Positions 1 through 8,749 of a DNA stretch of 54,446 nucleotides are shown here, one piece after another. How positions within the stretch are numbered: the stretch's first letter is position 1; every line of letters begins with the position of its first letter. The position numbers and the translations under genes were made by a program. The stretch comes from a virus. Location of the stretch: IMG/VR virus record IMGVR_UViG_3300022929_000034, positions 1 through 54,446 of that record, one strand, 5' to 3'. Below the pieces are notes generated by a model that searched no databases, was not told where the DNA came from, and saw only the letters and a program-made list of their open reading frames with translations.

Positions 1-148
1 GTGGATGCGCCGTAGAAGTTGTCCCCGCCGGGTGCGTCCTTGCCTAGCCCGGTGCGCTTCATGCCCTCCTCGTACTGCTTGTCGCGCTCCTCACGGGCGT
101 TTTTGTCCTTGTCCAGCAGATTGACGTAGCGCATGCCCAAGCTGTTCA
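1..148. repeat. terminal overlap, left copy
   Basis: These bases match 54299-54446 at every position except 1 (g here, t there) and 22 (t here, g there). The portal gene continues in frame across the joined ends. This indicates a circularly closing assembly, or a circularly permuted or terminally redundant genome. The position 22 difference changes one portal codon (Asp here, Ala in the right copy), so it is either real population variation or an assembly error. Confidence 0.9.
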
Positions 149-341
149 GGTCGTAGCTGTCCATGGTCTCTACCATGTTGGAGTAAAAGTCAGGCGACTC
201 TTCCGGGCCGGACGTCTCCATGCTGACTACAGCAGAGCCGTCGGGCATCTCCACAACGTCGGATATGTCGTCAGGCAGCTCAACGTCCGCCGATCCGTCT
301 TCGTTCAGCTCGGGGTCGTTTAGATCGTCTTGTTCTGCCAT
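1..341 (-). CDS. portal protein, N-terminal part (continues at the right end)
   Basis: This is the first 113 codons of the portal gene, which continues at 54298 once the ends are joined. The ATG at 341-339 overlaps the TGA of the upstream polyvalent-like gene as TGATG, suggesting translational coupling. The N-terminus is acidic (MAEQDDLNDPELNEDG) and then enters the conserved portal sequence shared with the right end. Joined, the protein is about 815 residues. A TTG at 54438 that would open the right-hand part is only an internal codon. Function is assigned from the C-terminal portion. Confidence 0.85.
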   Translation of the reverse strand, partial: MAEQDDLNDPELNEDGSADVELPDDISDVVEMPDGSAVVSMETSGPEESPDFYSNMVETMDSYDLNSLGMRYVNLLDKDKNAREERDKQYEEGMKRTGLGKDAPGGDNFYGAS

Positions 342-3300
342 CATTTAACCTTTTTGGAATAGTGCTTCACGCTCATCAACTCGTACCGCATAGCATCGAG
401 GTTTGGTGAAACGGTGACTTGCTCTTTAGTGTAGCCCACGGGCTTGATGCTGCCGCCAGCAGCTTTGGTGATGTTGGGATTGGTCAAATCGTATGTACCT
501 TCATTGCCAATCGCAGATTTAATTTGAGTTGGCTCAAACGCAACCCAAGCATAAGGAGATTCATTTTTGGTAAGAGCGCCATGTTCATACTTTATGCCGT
601 CATAACCTTGGCTTTTTAACCAATTTGTTTTTTCTAAGTCACTTTTGCCGGGTAACTGCCAGTAATAGGGTCCTCCTTCAACCTCAATAAACGGGTTTTT
701 AATTGCCGCGTGAACTGGCATTACGTTTGCCCCTTCCCCCGCTTGTCTAGCATAAACATTTGCCACGCCGGGTGATTCCGCCAAATGAAACCCTGCCCCG
801 TAACCAACGCGTTTCAATTTACTCTTATCAAACTCTTCGATGTTTTTACCCGTGCCGTGGTACAACTGTTTTTTAATTGCGCTGCCTTCCAACATTTTGG
901 CTAGATTGGCTTCACGTTCTGCGGCTGGAAGGATAGTGCGCATTGCAACAGACATTGGCGCATTTGCAGCACCAACAAAACCAATATTTCCCGGCATAAA
1001 CGCTCCATATAACTGCCCTTCATTTGGCGCAGGCAACGATTTTGCATACGCTACCGGGTCCGTCACCAGCCGCTTCAGGTTGCCCGGGATCTTGGACACC
1101 ATGTCGTACGCGCCGCTCAACGACTTTTTGGCGTTGCCGATAGGATCAAATTCTTCTGCCTTGCCAAAATTAAATTGCTCGGACAGGGGTTTCACTTTGC
1201 CGCCGCCAGCCTTGCCCTGCGACGCCACCCAATCCTTGAAAGTCGGCATCTGGTTGGTGTTCACGTAGGTCATGGCCTCGTTGTACGCCTTGTGCAGCGC
1301 AGCCTGCTGGGCCAATTGCTCACGCATGGCAGCAAGCTGTGGACTCAATGGGCGCAGGGGCGGCACGGGTCCACCGTCGGCCATGTGGTTCACGTGCGCT
1401 TCGGCTTTCCACTCGTCGGGAGCCACCGTGCCGCCGCCAGCAAAGCCAAACTTCTTGGCCTTGAACGGCTGGGCCCGAGGCAGGTCCGCAAGCCCTGCGG
1501 CCTTGTTGATCTTGGCCACTTCCTTGTCGGTCAACACGCGGTTAACTTTCATCGACCCGCCAATCAGCCAATTGCCGGTCATGTTCGGGTTGGTCTTGTA
1601 GCGGTAGTGGCCGCCCTTGGGTATCTGGTCGGTGATGTGCGCCTTGACCGGGATTACCCGGCCCTGCGCATTGGTCCCGCGCTTGGTGGCCTCGGCCTGC
1701 CAATCCACGTCGTCCGGCATCTCGACCTCGGCCCACGCGTGATTCTCGGGGCGCACGTCGGGCGCGGTCAACGACGGGTCGGACTTCTCGCCAATGTGGG
1801 TAGCGATGGGCAGATCCCCGGCGTGCCAGCCCGGACGGTACGCCAGTGGGCCAATCTTGGACTTGACCTTGCCCTTGGCCATCTCGCCTTCCTTGGCGTC
1901 AATCCACTTGTCCATCTCCACCGGTGTGTTGGCGTCCACAAACAGCGGGAACAGTTTGCCGGGATGTTTGGGGTGCACGCGGAATAGCTTGTATGCCTTG
2001 ACCGTTTTCTTGGGCTCCTCGCCCTCTACGCTGCCGCCGTCGGCGTACAGCGGCACGCCGTTCTTGGTCACGTCCTCGCGCATCTCTGGGGTGATGGGGA
2101 ACGTATGAACAGGAACTTCCGTTTTTGCGCCTTGATGTGCATAGGCATGCTGCCGTACCATGTCTTGCTGCGCATTAGGCGGTAACGCTTGAAACTCTCT
2201 TTCAGTAAGCCCATGATGCTGTGCCGGGGTGCTGACGATTGACACCATGCCCGGTTGCACTTTTGCGCCGTACTTTTTGCCAAACTGGTTCAGGAAGTTG
2301 GGCACGATCTTGTCGTAGAAGCCCTTCATGCCTTCACCGCCGACTTGAAGGTCAAGGCCAGAATACTCTTGCTCACCATGCCCAATGTCTTTCCCTGCGC
2401 CTTCAATAATGCGCTGCGCCATTTCCTTGCCAACAAGCGGTTCAAGTTCAGATTTTGGAATGTTATCTCGTTTGATAACTTCTTTGCCGCTTTTATTGGC
2501 TGCCAAAGAATATGTTCCATCGTTTTCTTTGCCAACAATCATTGAATCAATATGCTTGGCCAAATTGTACCGATCCGCCTGCTCCGCGCCCGGCGTGATG
2601 GCAATAGAGTCGTAGCCGTTCTCGGCGGCGTGGTGGATCATCTTCTTGAGCGCCATCTCGTGCCAGTTCTTCTTGAACGGGGCATTGGGCACTTTCCCAG
2701 TTAATTTGCCTTGTGCAGCAATCCTTCTCGCGTACTGTTCGCTGTGTCCATCATCGTCAACGCTGCCGTCTGACCATCTGATTCCGTACTCATCTTCAGC
2801 AATTTTGTACGGCTCACCAGATAATCTTTTTGCTTCGCCCTCGGCTCGATAGCCATGTTCGCGTCCTTGCTGGTGCCAGTCGGACTGAAGTTCTTCGATG
2901 TGAAATATCTTCTCGCCGTTGGGCCCGGTACGGTCTTTGGCTCGGACGCTGGCCAGTATGTTGGGCGTGCCACCAAAATGGGTCTCTACGCCTTCAAACT
3001 TGCCTTTTGGGTGTTGCAACAATATCTCGCGGTAGTTCTTTCCACCCGGCAATGTGTATTGCTCGTGGAATGCTTGGTTCTCGTTGTCTCCATACAGCCG
3101 CTCTTCCCGCGTCAAATATCTGGGATCGTCCGTGCCATCATTGTTTGTCACTTTGGGCACCACGGGCGGCTTACTTTTCAGCGCCTCCATGAACTGCGCC
3201 CGCTCCATCTTGGGCAGGTTCATCAGCGCCTGTAGCCCACGGTCCTCGGCCTCCTGCGCCTTGTAGCCGGGCATCTTGCTCAACTCGGTCATGAACTCCG

Positions 3301-3364
3301 CGCCGGTCCCCTTTGGACGGGGCAGCGTTTGGGCCAACCGGTCGATAGGGGAGTAGAAGCTCAC
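341..3364 (-). CDS. large polyvalent-like protein with C-terminal ART-like domain
   Basis: This 1007-residue multidomain protein lies between the terminase-side genes and the portal. Residues about 95-380 carry a domain seen in large phage polyvalent proteins (EELQSDWHQQGREHGYR at 157-173, then a conserved region around 233-267). Residues about 455-630 form a second conserved domain (KLFRVHPKHPGKLFPLFVDA, AYRPGWHAGDLP, KTNPNMTGNWLI). Residues about 830-965 look like an ADP-ribosyltransferase-type fold (LYHGTG, GAGFHLAES, YDGIKY, AWVAFEPTQIKS). Between the domains sit GG motifs at residues 443, 643, 664, 720 and 970. The family assignment is from recalled sequence patterns. Such proteins are thought to travel with the genome into the host; catalytic activity here is inferred. 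It overlaps the next upstream gene by 4 bases. Confidence 0.7.
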   Translation of the reverse strand: MSFYSPIDRLAQTLPRPKGTGAEFMTELSKMPGYKAQEAEDRGLQALMNLPKMERAQFMEALKSKPPVVPKVTNNDGTDDPRYLTREERLYGDNENQAFHEQYTLPGGKNYREILLQHPKGKFEGVETHFGGTPNILASVRAKDRTGPNGEKIFHIEELQSDWHQQGREHGYRAEGEAKRLSGEPYKIAEDEYGIRWSDGSVDDDGHSEQYARRIAAQGKLTGKVPNAPFKKNWHEMALKKMIHHAAENGYDSIAITPGAEQADRYNLAKHIDSMIVGKENDGTYSLAANKSGKEVIKRDNIPKSELEPLVGKEMAQRIIEGAGKDIGHGEQEYSGLDLQVGGEGMKGFYDKIVPNFLNQFGKKYGAKVQPGMVSIVSTPAQHHGLTEREFQALPPNAQQDMVRQHAYAHQGAKTEVPVHTFPITPEMREDVTKNGVPLYADGGSVEGEEPKKTVKAYKLFRVHPKHPGKLFPLFVDANTPVEMDKWIDAKEGEMAKGKVKSKIGPLAYRPGWHAGDLPIATHIGEKSDPSLTAPDVRPENHAWAEVEMPDDVDWQAEATKRGTNAQGRVIPVKAHITDQIPKGGHYRYKTNPNMTGNWLIGGSMKVNRVLTDKEVAKINKAAGLADLPRAQPFKAKKFGFAGGGTVAPDEWKAEAHVNHMADGGPVPPLRPLSPQLAAMREQLAQQAALHKAYNEAMTYVNTNQMPTFKDWVASQGKAGGGKVKPLSEQFNFGKAEEFDPIGNAKKSLSGAYDMVSKIPGNLKRLVTDPVAYAKSLPAPNEGQLYGAFMPGNIGFVGAANAPMSVAMRTILPAAEREANLAKMLEGSAIKKQLYHGTGKNIEEFDKSKLKRVGYGAGFHLAESPGVANVYARQAGEGANVMPVHAAIKNPFIEVEGGPYYWQLPGKSDLEKTNWLKSQGYDGIKYEHGALTKNESPYAWVAFEPTQIKSAIGNEGTYDLTNPNITKAAGGSIKPVGYTKEQVTVSPNLDAMRYELMSVKHYSKKVK

Positions 3365-5097
3365 AGTGGGCGCTCCGTCATTTGGATGTCATGGGTCGAT
3401 CCGCCGCGCGCCATGCGTGGCCCTGTAGGGCCGGGGCGCTGTGGCATGGCCTGTGGGTTCGGCCGCATGGCCTGCATGGCTTGGCCTTGGGGCGTCAATG
3501 CAAGGATGTTGCTTTGGGGTGCCCCGGGCCGTGGTGGAGGGGCTGGTGACTGTCCGAGCATAGCTGGTGACTGTCCGAGCATAGCTGGTGGCTGCCCGGG
3601 CGGTGGCGGCAGGCCACCCTGCGGCTGGCCGGGCTGCATGGGCATCATCTGGTTGCCGGGCGTCAGGGGCTGGAAGTCCACGCCACCAATAGGTAAGCCC
3701 TCGCCGTTGCCGCCGTTGGGCGACACGAACGCTTTGATGGGCAGGTCGGGTGCCTCATTGACGCCGACGTCCTTGATGTTCATCAAGTTGGGTGCCTTGT
3801 GCATCATCAGGCTGGCCAACATGGTGTCCTTGTCGGGTTCAACATGGCCGCCGTCAGCATATCCAACGGCTCCGCCCTCTGCTTTGCCAGCATAGGCTTT
3901 GCCGGTCAACAGCATGTCGCGGGCGGTCTCAGGTGTTACGCCAAGGCGATGCGCGGTCATCATGATGTTGCGGGCCAGCAGCTCTAGCTTGCCTGCGCCA
4001 ATTGGTGTGTCCACGCCGGTCTGCGGTGCAAACGTGCCCCATGCGCGTCCTTGCGCTGGGCCAGCCTCAAGGCCGAGCTTGGCGGCGATCTGTTCGCGCC
4101 ACCACGGCGCAAGCAAGGTCATCTCAGGGTTGGTAACACTCGCCCCGGGGATTGCCTCTCGGCCCTTGACCATTTTGCGGTTGCGGGTGTCGGCCAATCC
4201 AACGCCACGGCTCCAGTGCGCGTCACCAACAGGAGTTGCTGTTTGGAAACCGGTCTCCGGTACGCCGCTGGATTGGATGTAGAGCGGCACCTTGGGCGTT
4301 TTCATGGTCATTTCACCAGACGCCAGATACTTGTCCATTGGTCCGGCTTGGGCGGTCTTGTGGTACGCGTGGCCGGGCACGTTGCGGATGTCTGCCGGAA
4401 ACCTGCGAGTGCGCTTGTCCTCGGCTTTACCGGCGTGCTTCAGGAACTCACCAAAACGCCCCTGAGTGCTCATCATGTAGGCCGCTGTTCCACGCGGAAT
4501 CTCGGTCATGACCTCGCTGGCCGGAGATGCCATGCCCATCAAATGGTTGAGCTTGTCGTACTCACGTATGGCGTTTTCCTTGCCAATGAGCTGCGCCATG
4601 CGCTGAAACGCCGGGTCCATGATGTACCACGGGTCCATGCCTTGGATCAGCGCGTGGTGCTTCTCGGCCTCCCCTAGCACGTCAAGAATGCGTTGCTCGT
4701 TTCTAGACGTCATCACCTTGGCGGCGGCTTCCGATCCTCGTGGCTTGGCGGCGGCACCGGGTAGAGTGCCCGGCAGGTTACCCTTACGGCCCTTGCCCAT
4801 TTGGAACAAGTCCTCGCGGGTGACGCCGAACAAACGCTTGAGCGATGGATCTTCTGGCTCTACGCGGGCAGCCGCTTCTTTGGCGATCACGTCCGGGCGT
4901 TTGTATATCCCGGGAAACGCGTTGCGCTGGGGGTTGTTGACGGTCTGGGTTTTAGGGTCTAGCGCTGCCTTGGCGGCTGCCACGCGGGGGCTGTCAACAA
5001 TATTGCCGTCATCGTCATCATCCGGTTGGCCACCGCCTTTTAGATGCCGAGTCCGGCTCATCAGCTCACGCAGCATCTGCTCGATTGACAGTTTCAC
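3361..5097 (-). CDS. phage polyvalent-associated protein, function unknown
   Basis: 578 residues. No enzyme motif is recognised. The N-terminal region has HLKGGGQPDDDDD at 18-30. A central region (about 135-400) carries the pattern REYDKLNHLMGMASPASEV, which I associate with uncharacterised phage proteins beside polyvalent genes. The tail (478-560) is rich in Pro, Gln and Met and contains a perfect tandem 7-residue repeat (GQSPAML). GG motifs occur at 408, 416 and 565. The ATG at 5097 overlaps the previous stop by 4 bases, and its own stop overlaps the 1007-residue gene by 4 bases, so the three genes form one coupled unit. It is probably an injected or virion-linked protein. Confidence 0.65.
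   Translation of the reverse strand: MKLSIEQMLRELMSRTRHLKGGGQPDDDDDGNIVDSPRVAAAKAALDPKTQTVNNPQRNAFPGIYKRPDVIAKEAAARVEPEDPSLKRLFGVTREDLFQMGKGRKGNLPGTLPGAAAKPRGSEAAAKVMTSRNEQRILDVLGEAEKHHALIQGMDPWYIMDPAFQRMAQLIGKENAIREYDKLNHLMGMASPASEVMTEIPRGTAAYMMSTQGRFGEFLKHAGKAEDKRTRRFPADIRNVPGHAYHKTAQAGPMDKYLASGEMTMKTPKVPLYIQSSGVPETGFQTATPVGDAHWSRGVGLADTRNRKMVKGREAIPGASVTNPEMTLLAPWWREQIAAKLGLEAGPAQGRAWGTFAPQTGVDTPIGAGKLELLARNIMMTAHRLGVTPETARDMLLTGKAYAGKAEGGAVGYADGGHVEPDKDTMLASLMMHKAPNLMNIKDVGVNEAPDLPIKAFVSPNGGNGEGLPIGGVDFQPLTPGNQMMPMQPGQPQGGLPPPPGQPPAMLGQSPAMLGQSPAPPPRPGAPQSNILALTPQGQAMQAMRPNPQAMPQRPGPTGPRMARGGSTHDIQMTERPL
3544..3585. repeat. 21-bp tandem repeat, two perfect copies
   Basis: Two identical 21-bp units (3544-3564 and 3565-3585) encode a doubled GQSPAML-type heptapeptide in the proline-rich tail of the 578-residue protein. 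The identity at the DNA level suggests recent slippage duplication. Confidence 0.9.
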
Positions 5098-6590
5098 GTT
5101 GATTCCTTTCGTACCGGTAACGCGCCGAATACTGCCGCCATGGGCATGCTGGTGTTGCGCTGGAGTATGCCACCGTAGCCGTGCTCGTGTGCCATGCGCT
5201 CTAAGTCGCTGAATGCGCCTTGCGGGTCAGCGATGCCCTGATTGTATTTGGCCGTCCATGGGGTGATGTTGTGCTCGATGGCCAGTCGGTGCAGCTTGTC
5301 GGGGTCTGCCGCCACGTCGTACAGGTCGCTGGCGTGCGCGGTGTAACGGTGGGGCCCAAGGCCGGGCTCACCACGTTCGGGTTTGCCAACGTAGAAGTGC
5401 GTCCGGTTTCGGATCGCGCCGGGCTCGGACAATCGTTGTTCTTCCCGGCCCTTGATGCCGGTCCCGTAGTAGCGCGGGTCGGTTTGGACTAGGCTGGGCT
5501 CGTTGCTGAAGTGGGTCAGCTCGGCGCTGGTCGGGTTTTTGGGTTTGATCAGGTGCCGGATGTAGGACGGAATGGCCCCGGCGTAGTCACCCCGGTTCAT
5601 CTCAGGCGGCAGCAGGATAGGCGATTGCGGCCCATAGGTAAAGTGGTTTGACAGCAGATCTTTCTTCAGCTCAAGGAAGCGCTGGGCCTGCGCGGTGTCT
5701 CGGCTGCGCATGGCATGGTAGGCGGCCTCATCCAGCTTGCGGACCTGCTGCTTGATCTCAGCGTTCAGCCCGGTGTAGTTGACCACGCTGTTTTGTCCAC
5801 GAGTCTCGGTGGTCATGGCGGCCTGCGCCAGCGGGCTGTACATGCCGGAGTGCGCCGCCCATGCCTTCTCTTCGCCCTTGGGTCCAAACTCGTTGCCGTG
5901 CAAGGCGTGGCCGTACAGGTCGTGGACCGCCCGGAACATCTCAGTGTCGTTGAGCCCGGTGGCCGGATCGACGTTGTTCATCATGGGGTGGGGCTCACCG
6001 CCTTGAAACACGTACAGGTGCTTGTTGCCATGCACGTCACGCAGCATTTCCTTGCTGGAGCTGTAGTTGCCCTCGCCGTTGCGGTGAAAGCTCATGTTCA
6101 GGGGCAGCGTGTCAAACTGCTGCTTGGTCTCACGGTTCAGATGGCCGTAGGCTTTGGTTACCAGCTCGTCGTAGTCGCGGGCATCGCCCACATGTTTGGG
6201 CATTTTGCGCTTGTAGGCGTCATAGACGGCCTTTTTGTACTCCGGTCCGCCCTCGGTGGCCAACATGAAGGTGCGGCCTATGGGGGCCTGCTTGCGCAGG
6301 GAGCTTTCGCTATTCTCAATCGGGGCGTAGGCCCGGCCAAGGTTCTGTCTGGTGTAGGTGTCGGCGGCCCGGTGAAATGGCGTCGCGCCGGTCTGGATCA
6401 GGCTGCGGATTTCCTCATCCGAAGGTGGTTGCGGAACTGGGCCTCGTGATAGGCCGCGTGCATCTTGGGTATCGGACCCACCCGTTTCTCGTAGTCCTTG
6501 AGCTCTTGCGCTATTTTTTTCAATAGAGCGCGGGCGGACTCGCCAGAATGGTCCTTCTTGTGCTGTGTCATATTGCGCCTCAGTGTTCAT
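5094..6590 (-). CDS. polyvalent-like protein with HxxxxH region and ART-like C-terminus (likely frameshifted 5' end)
   Basis: The open frame is 498 codons, but roughly its first 57 are probably not the native N-terminus (see the overlapping reading frame at 6398-6571). From residue about 58 on it reads as a genuine phage family: GRTFMLATEGGPEYKKAVYDA, then FRAVHDLYGHA with H223 and H228, followed by acidic E240/E241 and H247 and TTETRGQN at 260-267. This spacing could bind metal, but no activity is proven. Residues about 358-490 match a second module often called pyrophosphatase-like or ART-like in phages (THFSNEP, YYGTGIKGRE, HRYTAHASDLYDV, HGYGGI). It overlaps the next gene by 4 bases. It lies directly after the large terminase gene. 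Confidence 0.65.
   Translation of the reverse strand: MNTEAQYDTAQEGPFWRVRPRSIEKNSARAQGLRETGGSDTQDARGLSRGPVPQPPSDEEIRSLIQTGATPFHRAADTYTRQNLGRAYAPIENSESSLRKQAPIGRTFMLATEGGPEYKKAVYDAYKRKMPKHVGDARDYDELVTKAYGHLNRETKQQFDTLPLNMSFHRNGEGNYSSSKEMLRDVHGNKHLYVFQGGEPHPMMNNVDPATGLNDTEMFRAVHDLYGHALHGNEFGPKGEEKAWAAHSGMYSPLAQAAMTTETRGQNSVVNYTGLNAEIKQQVRKLDEAAYHAMRSRDTAQAQRFLELKKDLLSNHFTYGPQSPILLPPEMNRGDYAGAIPSYIRHLIKPKNPTSAELTHFSNEPSLVQTDPRYYGTGIKGREEQRLSEPGAIRNRTHFYVGKPERGEPGLGPHRYTAHASDLYDVAADPDKLHRLAIEHNITPWTAKYNQGIADPQGAFSDLERMAHEHGYGGILQRNTSMPMAAVFGALPVRKEST
6398..6571 (-). pseudogene. probable native N-terminal frame of the 5094-6590 gene
   Basis: This 57-codon frame starts with ATG at 6571, preceded by a GAGG ribosome binding site, and ends in TGA at 6398. 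It encodes a well-formed basic helical segment (MTQHKKDHSGESARALLKKI..., YEKRVGPIPKMHAAYHEAQF). Near 6419-6421 its sequence (NHLR) can be joined by a -1 shift to the main frame (DEEIRSLIQTG), giving one continuous product. I infer a real frameshift mutation, a one-base assembly error or, less likely, a programmed shift. It could also be a separate small protein. Confidence 0.55.
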
Positions 6591-6622
6591 GGCGGTTGGT
6601 TAGATAGGGTTTGACGCGCATT

Positions 6623-8038
6623 CTACGCGGCATAGGGATTCTCGCGGCTTGGGCCGCCCGCGTCAATGTAGTCCTCCTCGTCCACCCACTCGCGGGGGAA
6701 GTCGATGCTGATCCAGCCCGCATCGCGCAAGAAGCGCAGGGCTTGGCTGATGCAGTCCACGTACTCGTCGTGCGCCGTGTTGGGGAACGAGCATATCTGG
6801 CTGACCATGCCCTCGGCCCAGTCCCGCACGTAGCCCTTGCGCACGCTGCTCTCCGGCACCCATACGCGCCCGGCCTTGATGATGTTGGCCACGATGCTCA
6901 GGCGCTGGCTCTTGTCGGCCCGCCCCGGGTTGTAGCCGCGCACCGGCAGCCCGGCCCGCTGCAGGTCCTGTATCAGCGAGATGCCTGCCGCCTTGTCCTC
7001 GACCAGCAGCAGGTCCACGCGCTTCTTCTCGCGCCCCTCGCCGTACACGGTCTCGTACTCGTCGATGATCTTGGGCCGCAGGTCGGGGTAGGTCAGCTTC
7101 TCCTGCCAGCAGTCGATCACCATCACGCACATGCCGCCGTCCAGCGGCTTGAACACGCCCAGCGTGATGTTGCCGGTCGGGTCGCTGGCCTCCTTGTCCT
7201 TGTAGCCGCAGTCGTAGGACTGGATCACGTACTCGAACTTGGGGAAGGGCTTGCCGTCTGGCCACAGCCGGAACCAGTCCCGGTGGACGATCCCGCCCTC
7301 CTCGGGGTCAATAATCTCTGCATGTATCTCTTGCCGACCAAGGTTGGTGCCCTCGTACTGCAGGATCTGCTTTTGGAACGACGGGGCTAGGTTGGCGATG
7401 TTGGCGTAGGTCGAGGCGCGCGTGATCACCACGTCGTCGCCCTCGCGGCTGATCAGGTCCAGCACCACGTCCTTGGGCTTGGGCGTGGTCGAGCAGATCA
7501 GCTTGGTGCGCTGGCCCAGCCGGATGCCGAACATGATCATGTCCCAGCTCTCCTGCAGGTAGTCCCACGCGGCCAGCTCGTCCAGCCACCCGCCGTGGAA
7601 CTGCGGGCCCCTGAACCTTTCGGGCTCGGACGCCGGGATGCCCTTGATCAGGCTGCCGTTGACCAGCACCAGCTCATGCAGCGACTTGTTGTAGTCCTTG
7701 ATCAACACCGGGGGGATCACCGATAGCAGCCCGCTATCGCCCTCGAAGCAGGTCGCGCGCAGGTCACTCGATGTTGGGGCCGACACCAGCCACCGGGTGT
7801 TGGGGTTCTGCCATGCCCACCAGCCTAGGTTCTCGGCGGCCGCGCGCGTCTTGCCCGCGCCCCGGCCTGCGACCATCAAATGGATATTCCACCAAGTGCC
7901 GAGCGGTTCGAGCTGGTGCTTGTGCGCGGCCAGCAGCCACTTGGCGCGCCAGTCGAACGCGGCGCGGTGCTCAACGGGCAGCTTGGCGTACTGCGCCCGC
8001 ACCTGCGGGTCGCGCAGCAGTTCAGCTAGGTTGCCCAT
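6623..8038 (-). CDS. terL: terminase large subunit
   Basis: 471 residues from the ATG at 8038; the open frame extends to 8098 but the upstream codons lie inside the small subunit gene. This packaging motor has an N-terminal ATPase with Walker A GRGAGKT (preceded by LMVA) and Walker B-like GGWLDELAAW. The C-terminal RNase H-like nuclease has its acidic residues in QSYDCGYKDKE, LLLVEDKAAG and HDEYVDCIS. Length is normal for the family. It overlaps the small subunit gene by 17 bases, a common arrangement. It would pump DNA through the portal into the procapsid and cut it. Confidence 0.95.
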   Translation of the reverse strand: MGNLAELLRDPQVRAQYAKLPVEHRAAFDWRAKWLLAAHKHQLEPLGTWWNIHLMVAGRGAGKTRAAAENLGWWAWQNPNTRWLVSAPTSSDLRATCFEGDSGLLSVIPPVLIKDYNKSLHELVLVNGSLIKGIPASEPERFRGPQFHGGWLDELAAWDYLQESWDMIMFGIRLGQRTKLICSTTPKPKDVVLDLISREGDDVVITRASTYANIANLAPSFQKQILQYEGTNLGRQEIHAEIIDPEEGGIVHRDWFRLWPDGKPFPKFEYVIQSYDCGYKDKEASDPTGNITLGVFKPLDGGMCVMVIDCWQEKLTYPDLRPKIIDEYETVYGEGREKKRVDLLLVEDKAAGISLIQDLQRAGLPVRGYNPGRADKSQRLSIVANIIKAGRVWVPESSVRKGYVRDWAEGMVSQICSFPNTAHDEYVDCISQALRFLRDAGWISIDFPREWVDEEDYIDAGGPSRENPYAA

Positions 8039-8525
8039 CGTGGCGCAGCAGCTCGATGTTGGTGAGCATCGCGTCGAACGTGACGAAGTCCACGGCAATC
8101 TTCACCGGAGCATCAGGGTCGCCCGCCAGCACCGTCTTGTCGCCGTACTTGCGCGGGTTCCACTTGGCCAACAGCTTTAGGCGCGTCTCAATCTGGTTCT
8201 TGCGCCACGCGATGCTGCCGGGGTCGTAGCGCTTGTTGCCCTGCTCGTCGAACACAGCCAGCGGCTCTGTATCCGCAAGCGCTGCGCACTCGTCGGCTAT
8301 AGCATCGTGCCCCGTCTCCCGTGCGTGCGCGATGCGCTGGGCGAATTCCGCGTCTTCTTGCTCCCAGTCGTACAGCACTGTGTTGTGCGGCATGCCCTTC
8401 TGGCGGCAGAACTCACGCAGCGTCTTGCCCTGCGCAATCCACGCCACCAGATCAATCTTGATCTGCTCCTTGTTGGGATAGGGTGAGATGCCCTTGGGCC
8501 TGCCTATCTTCTTACCAGTTGCCAT
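8022..8525 (-). CDS. terS: terminase small subunit
   Basis: 167 residues. The basic N-terminus (MATGKKIGRPKGISPYPNKE) is followed by a helix-turn-helix (LREFCRQKGMPHNTVLYDWE), as expected for the DNA-recognition part of a small terminase. The C-terminal half contains KNQIETRLKLLAKWNPRKYG, frequent in phage small terminase subunits of this type. It sits immediately upstream of, and overlaps, the large subunit, which supports the call. Confidence 0.88.
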   Translation of the reverse strand: MATGKKIGRPKGISPYPNKEQIKIDLVAWIAQGKTLREFCRQKGMPHNTVLYDWEQEDAEFAQRIAHARETGHDAIADECAALADTEPLAVFDEQGNKRYDPGSIAWRKNQIETRLKLLAKWNPRKYGDKTVLAGDPDAPVKIAVDFVTFDAMLTNIELLRHDGQPS

Positions 8526-8749
8526 TTGTGCCCTTCAGCGCATCTTGCAGCGCGTTTAAGTTGTTGGCGGCTACTCGCCGATATCTTCACGGGAGGGCAC
8601 GGGGCTAGTCCTCGGCACCCATAGCGGGGTAATCACTTTCGCCAACACGGATGGAGGCTGGCCCTTACTAGCGGCTCCGTCGATCACGGCAATATGCCGG
8701 GACCAGTCCCCATGCGTGTTGACGCCCGGCTGCCCGGGCTGTCCGCAGT
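8526..8749 (-). other. intergenic region upstream of the terminase genes
   Basis: About 220 bases between the stop of the 60-residue gene and the small terminase ATG. I see no convincing gene. The long open frame across it (8571-8840) starts inside the neighbouring gene in another frame. It is GC-rich and could hold a late promoter or packaging site, but I cannot identify one. Confidence 0.4.
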
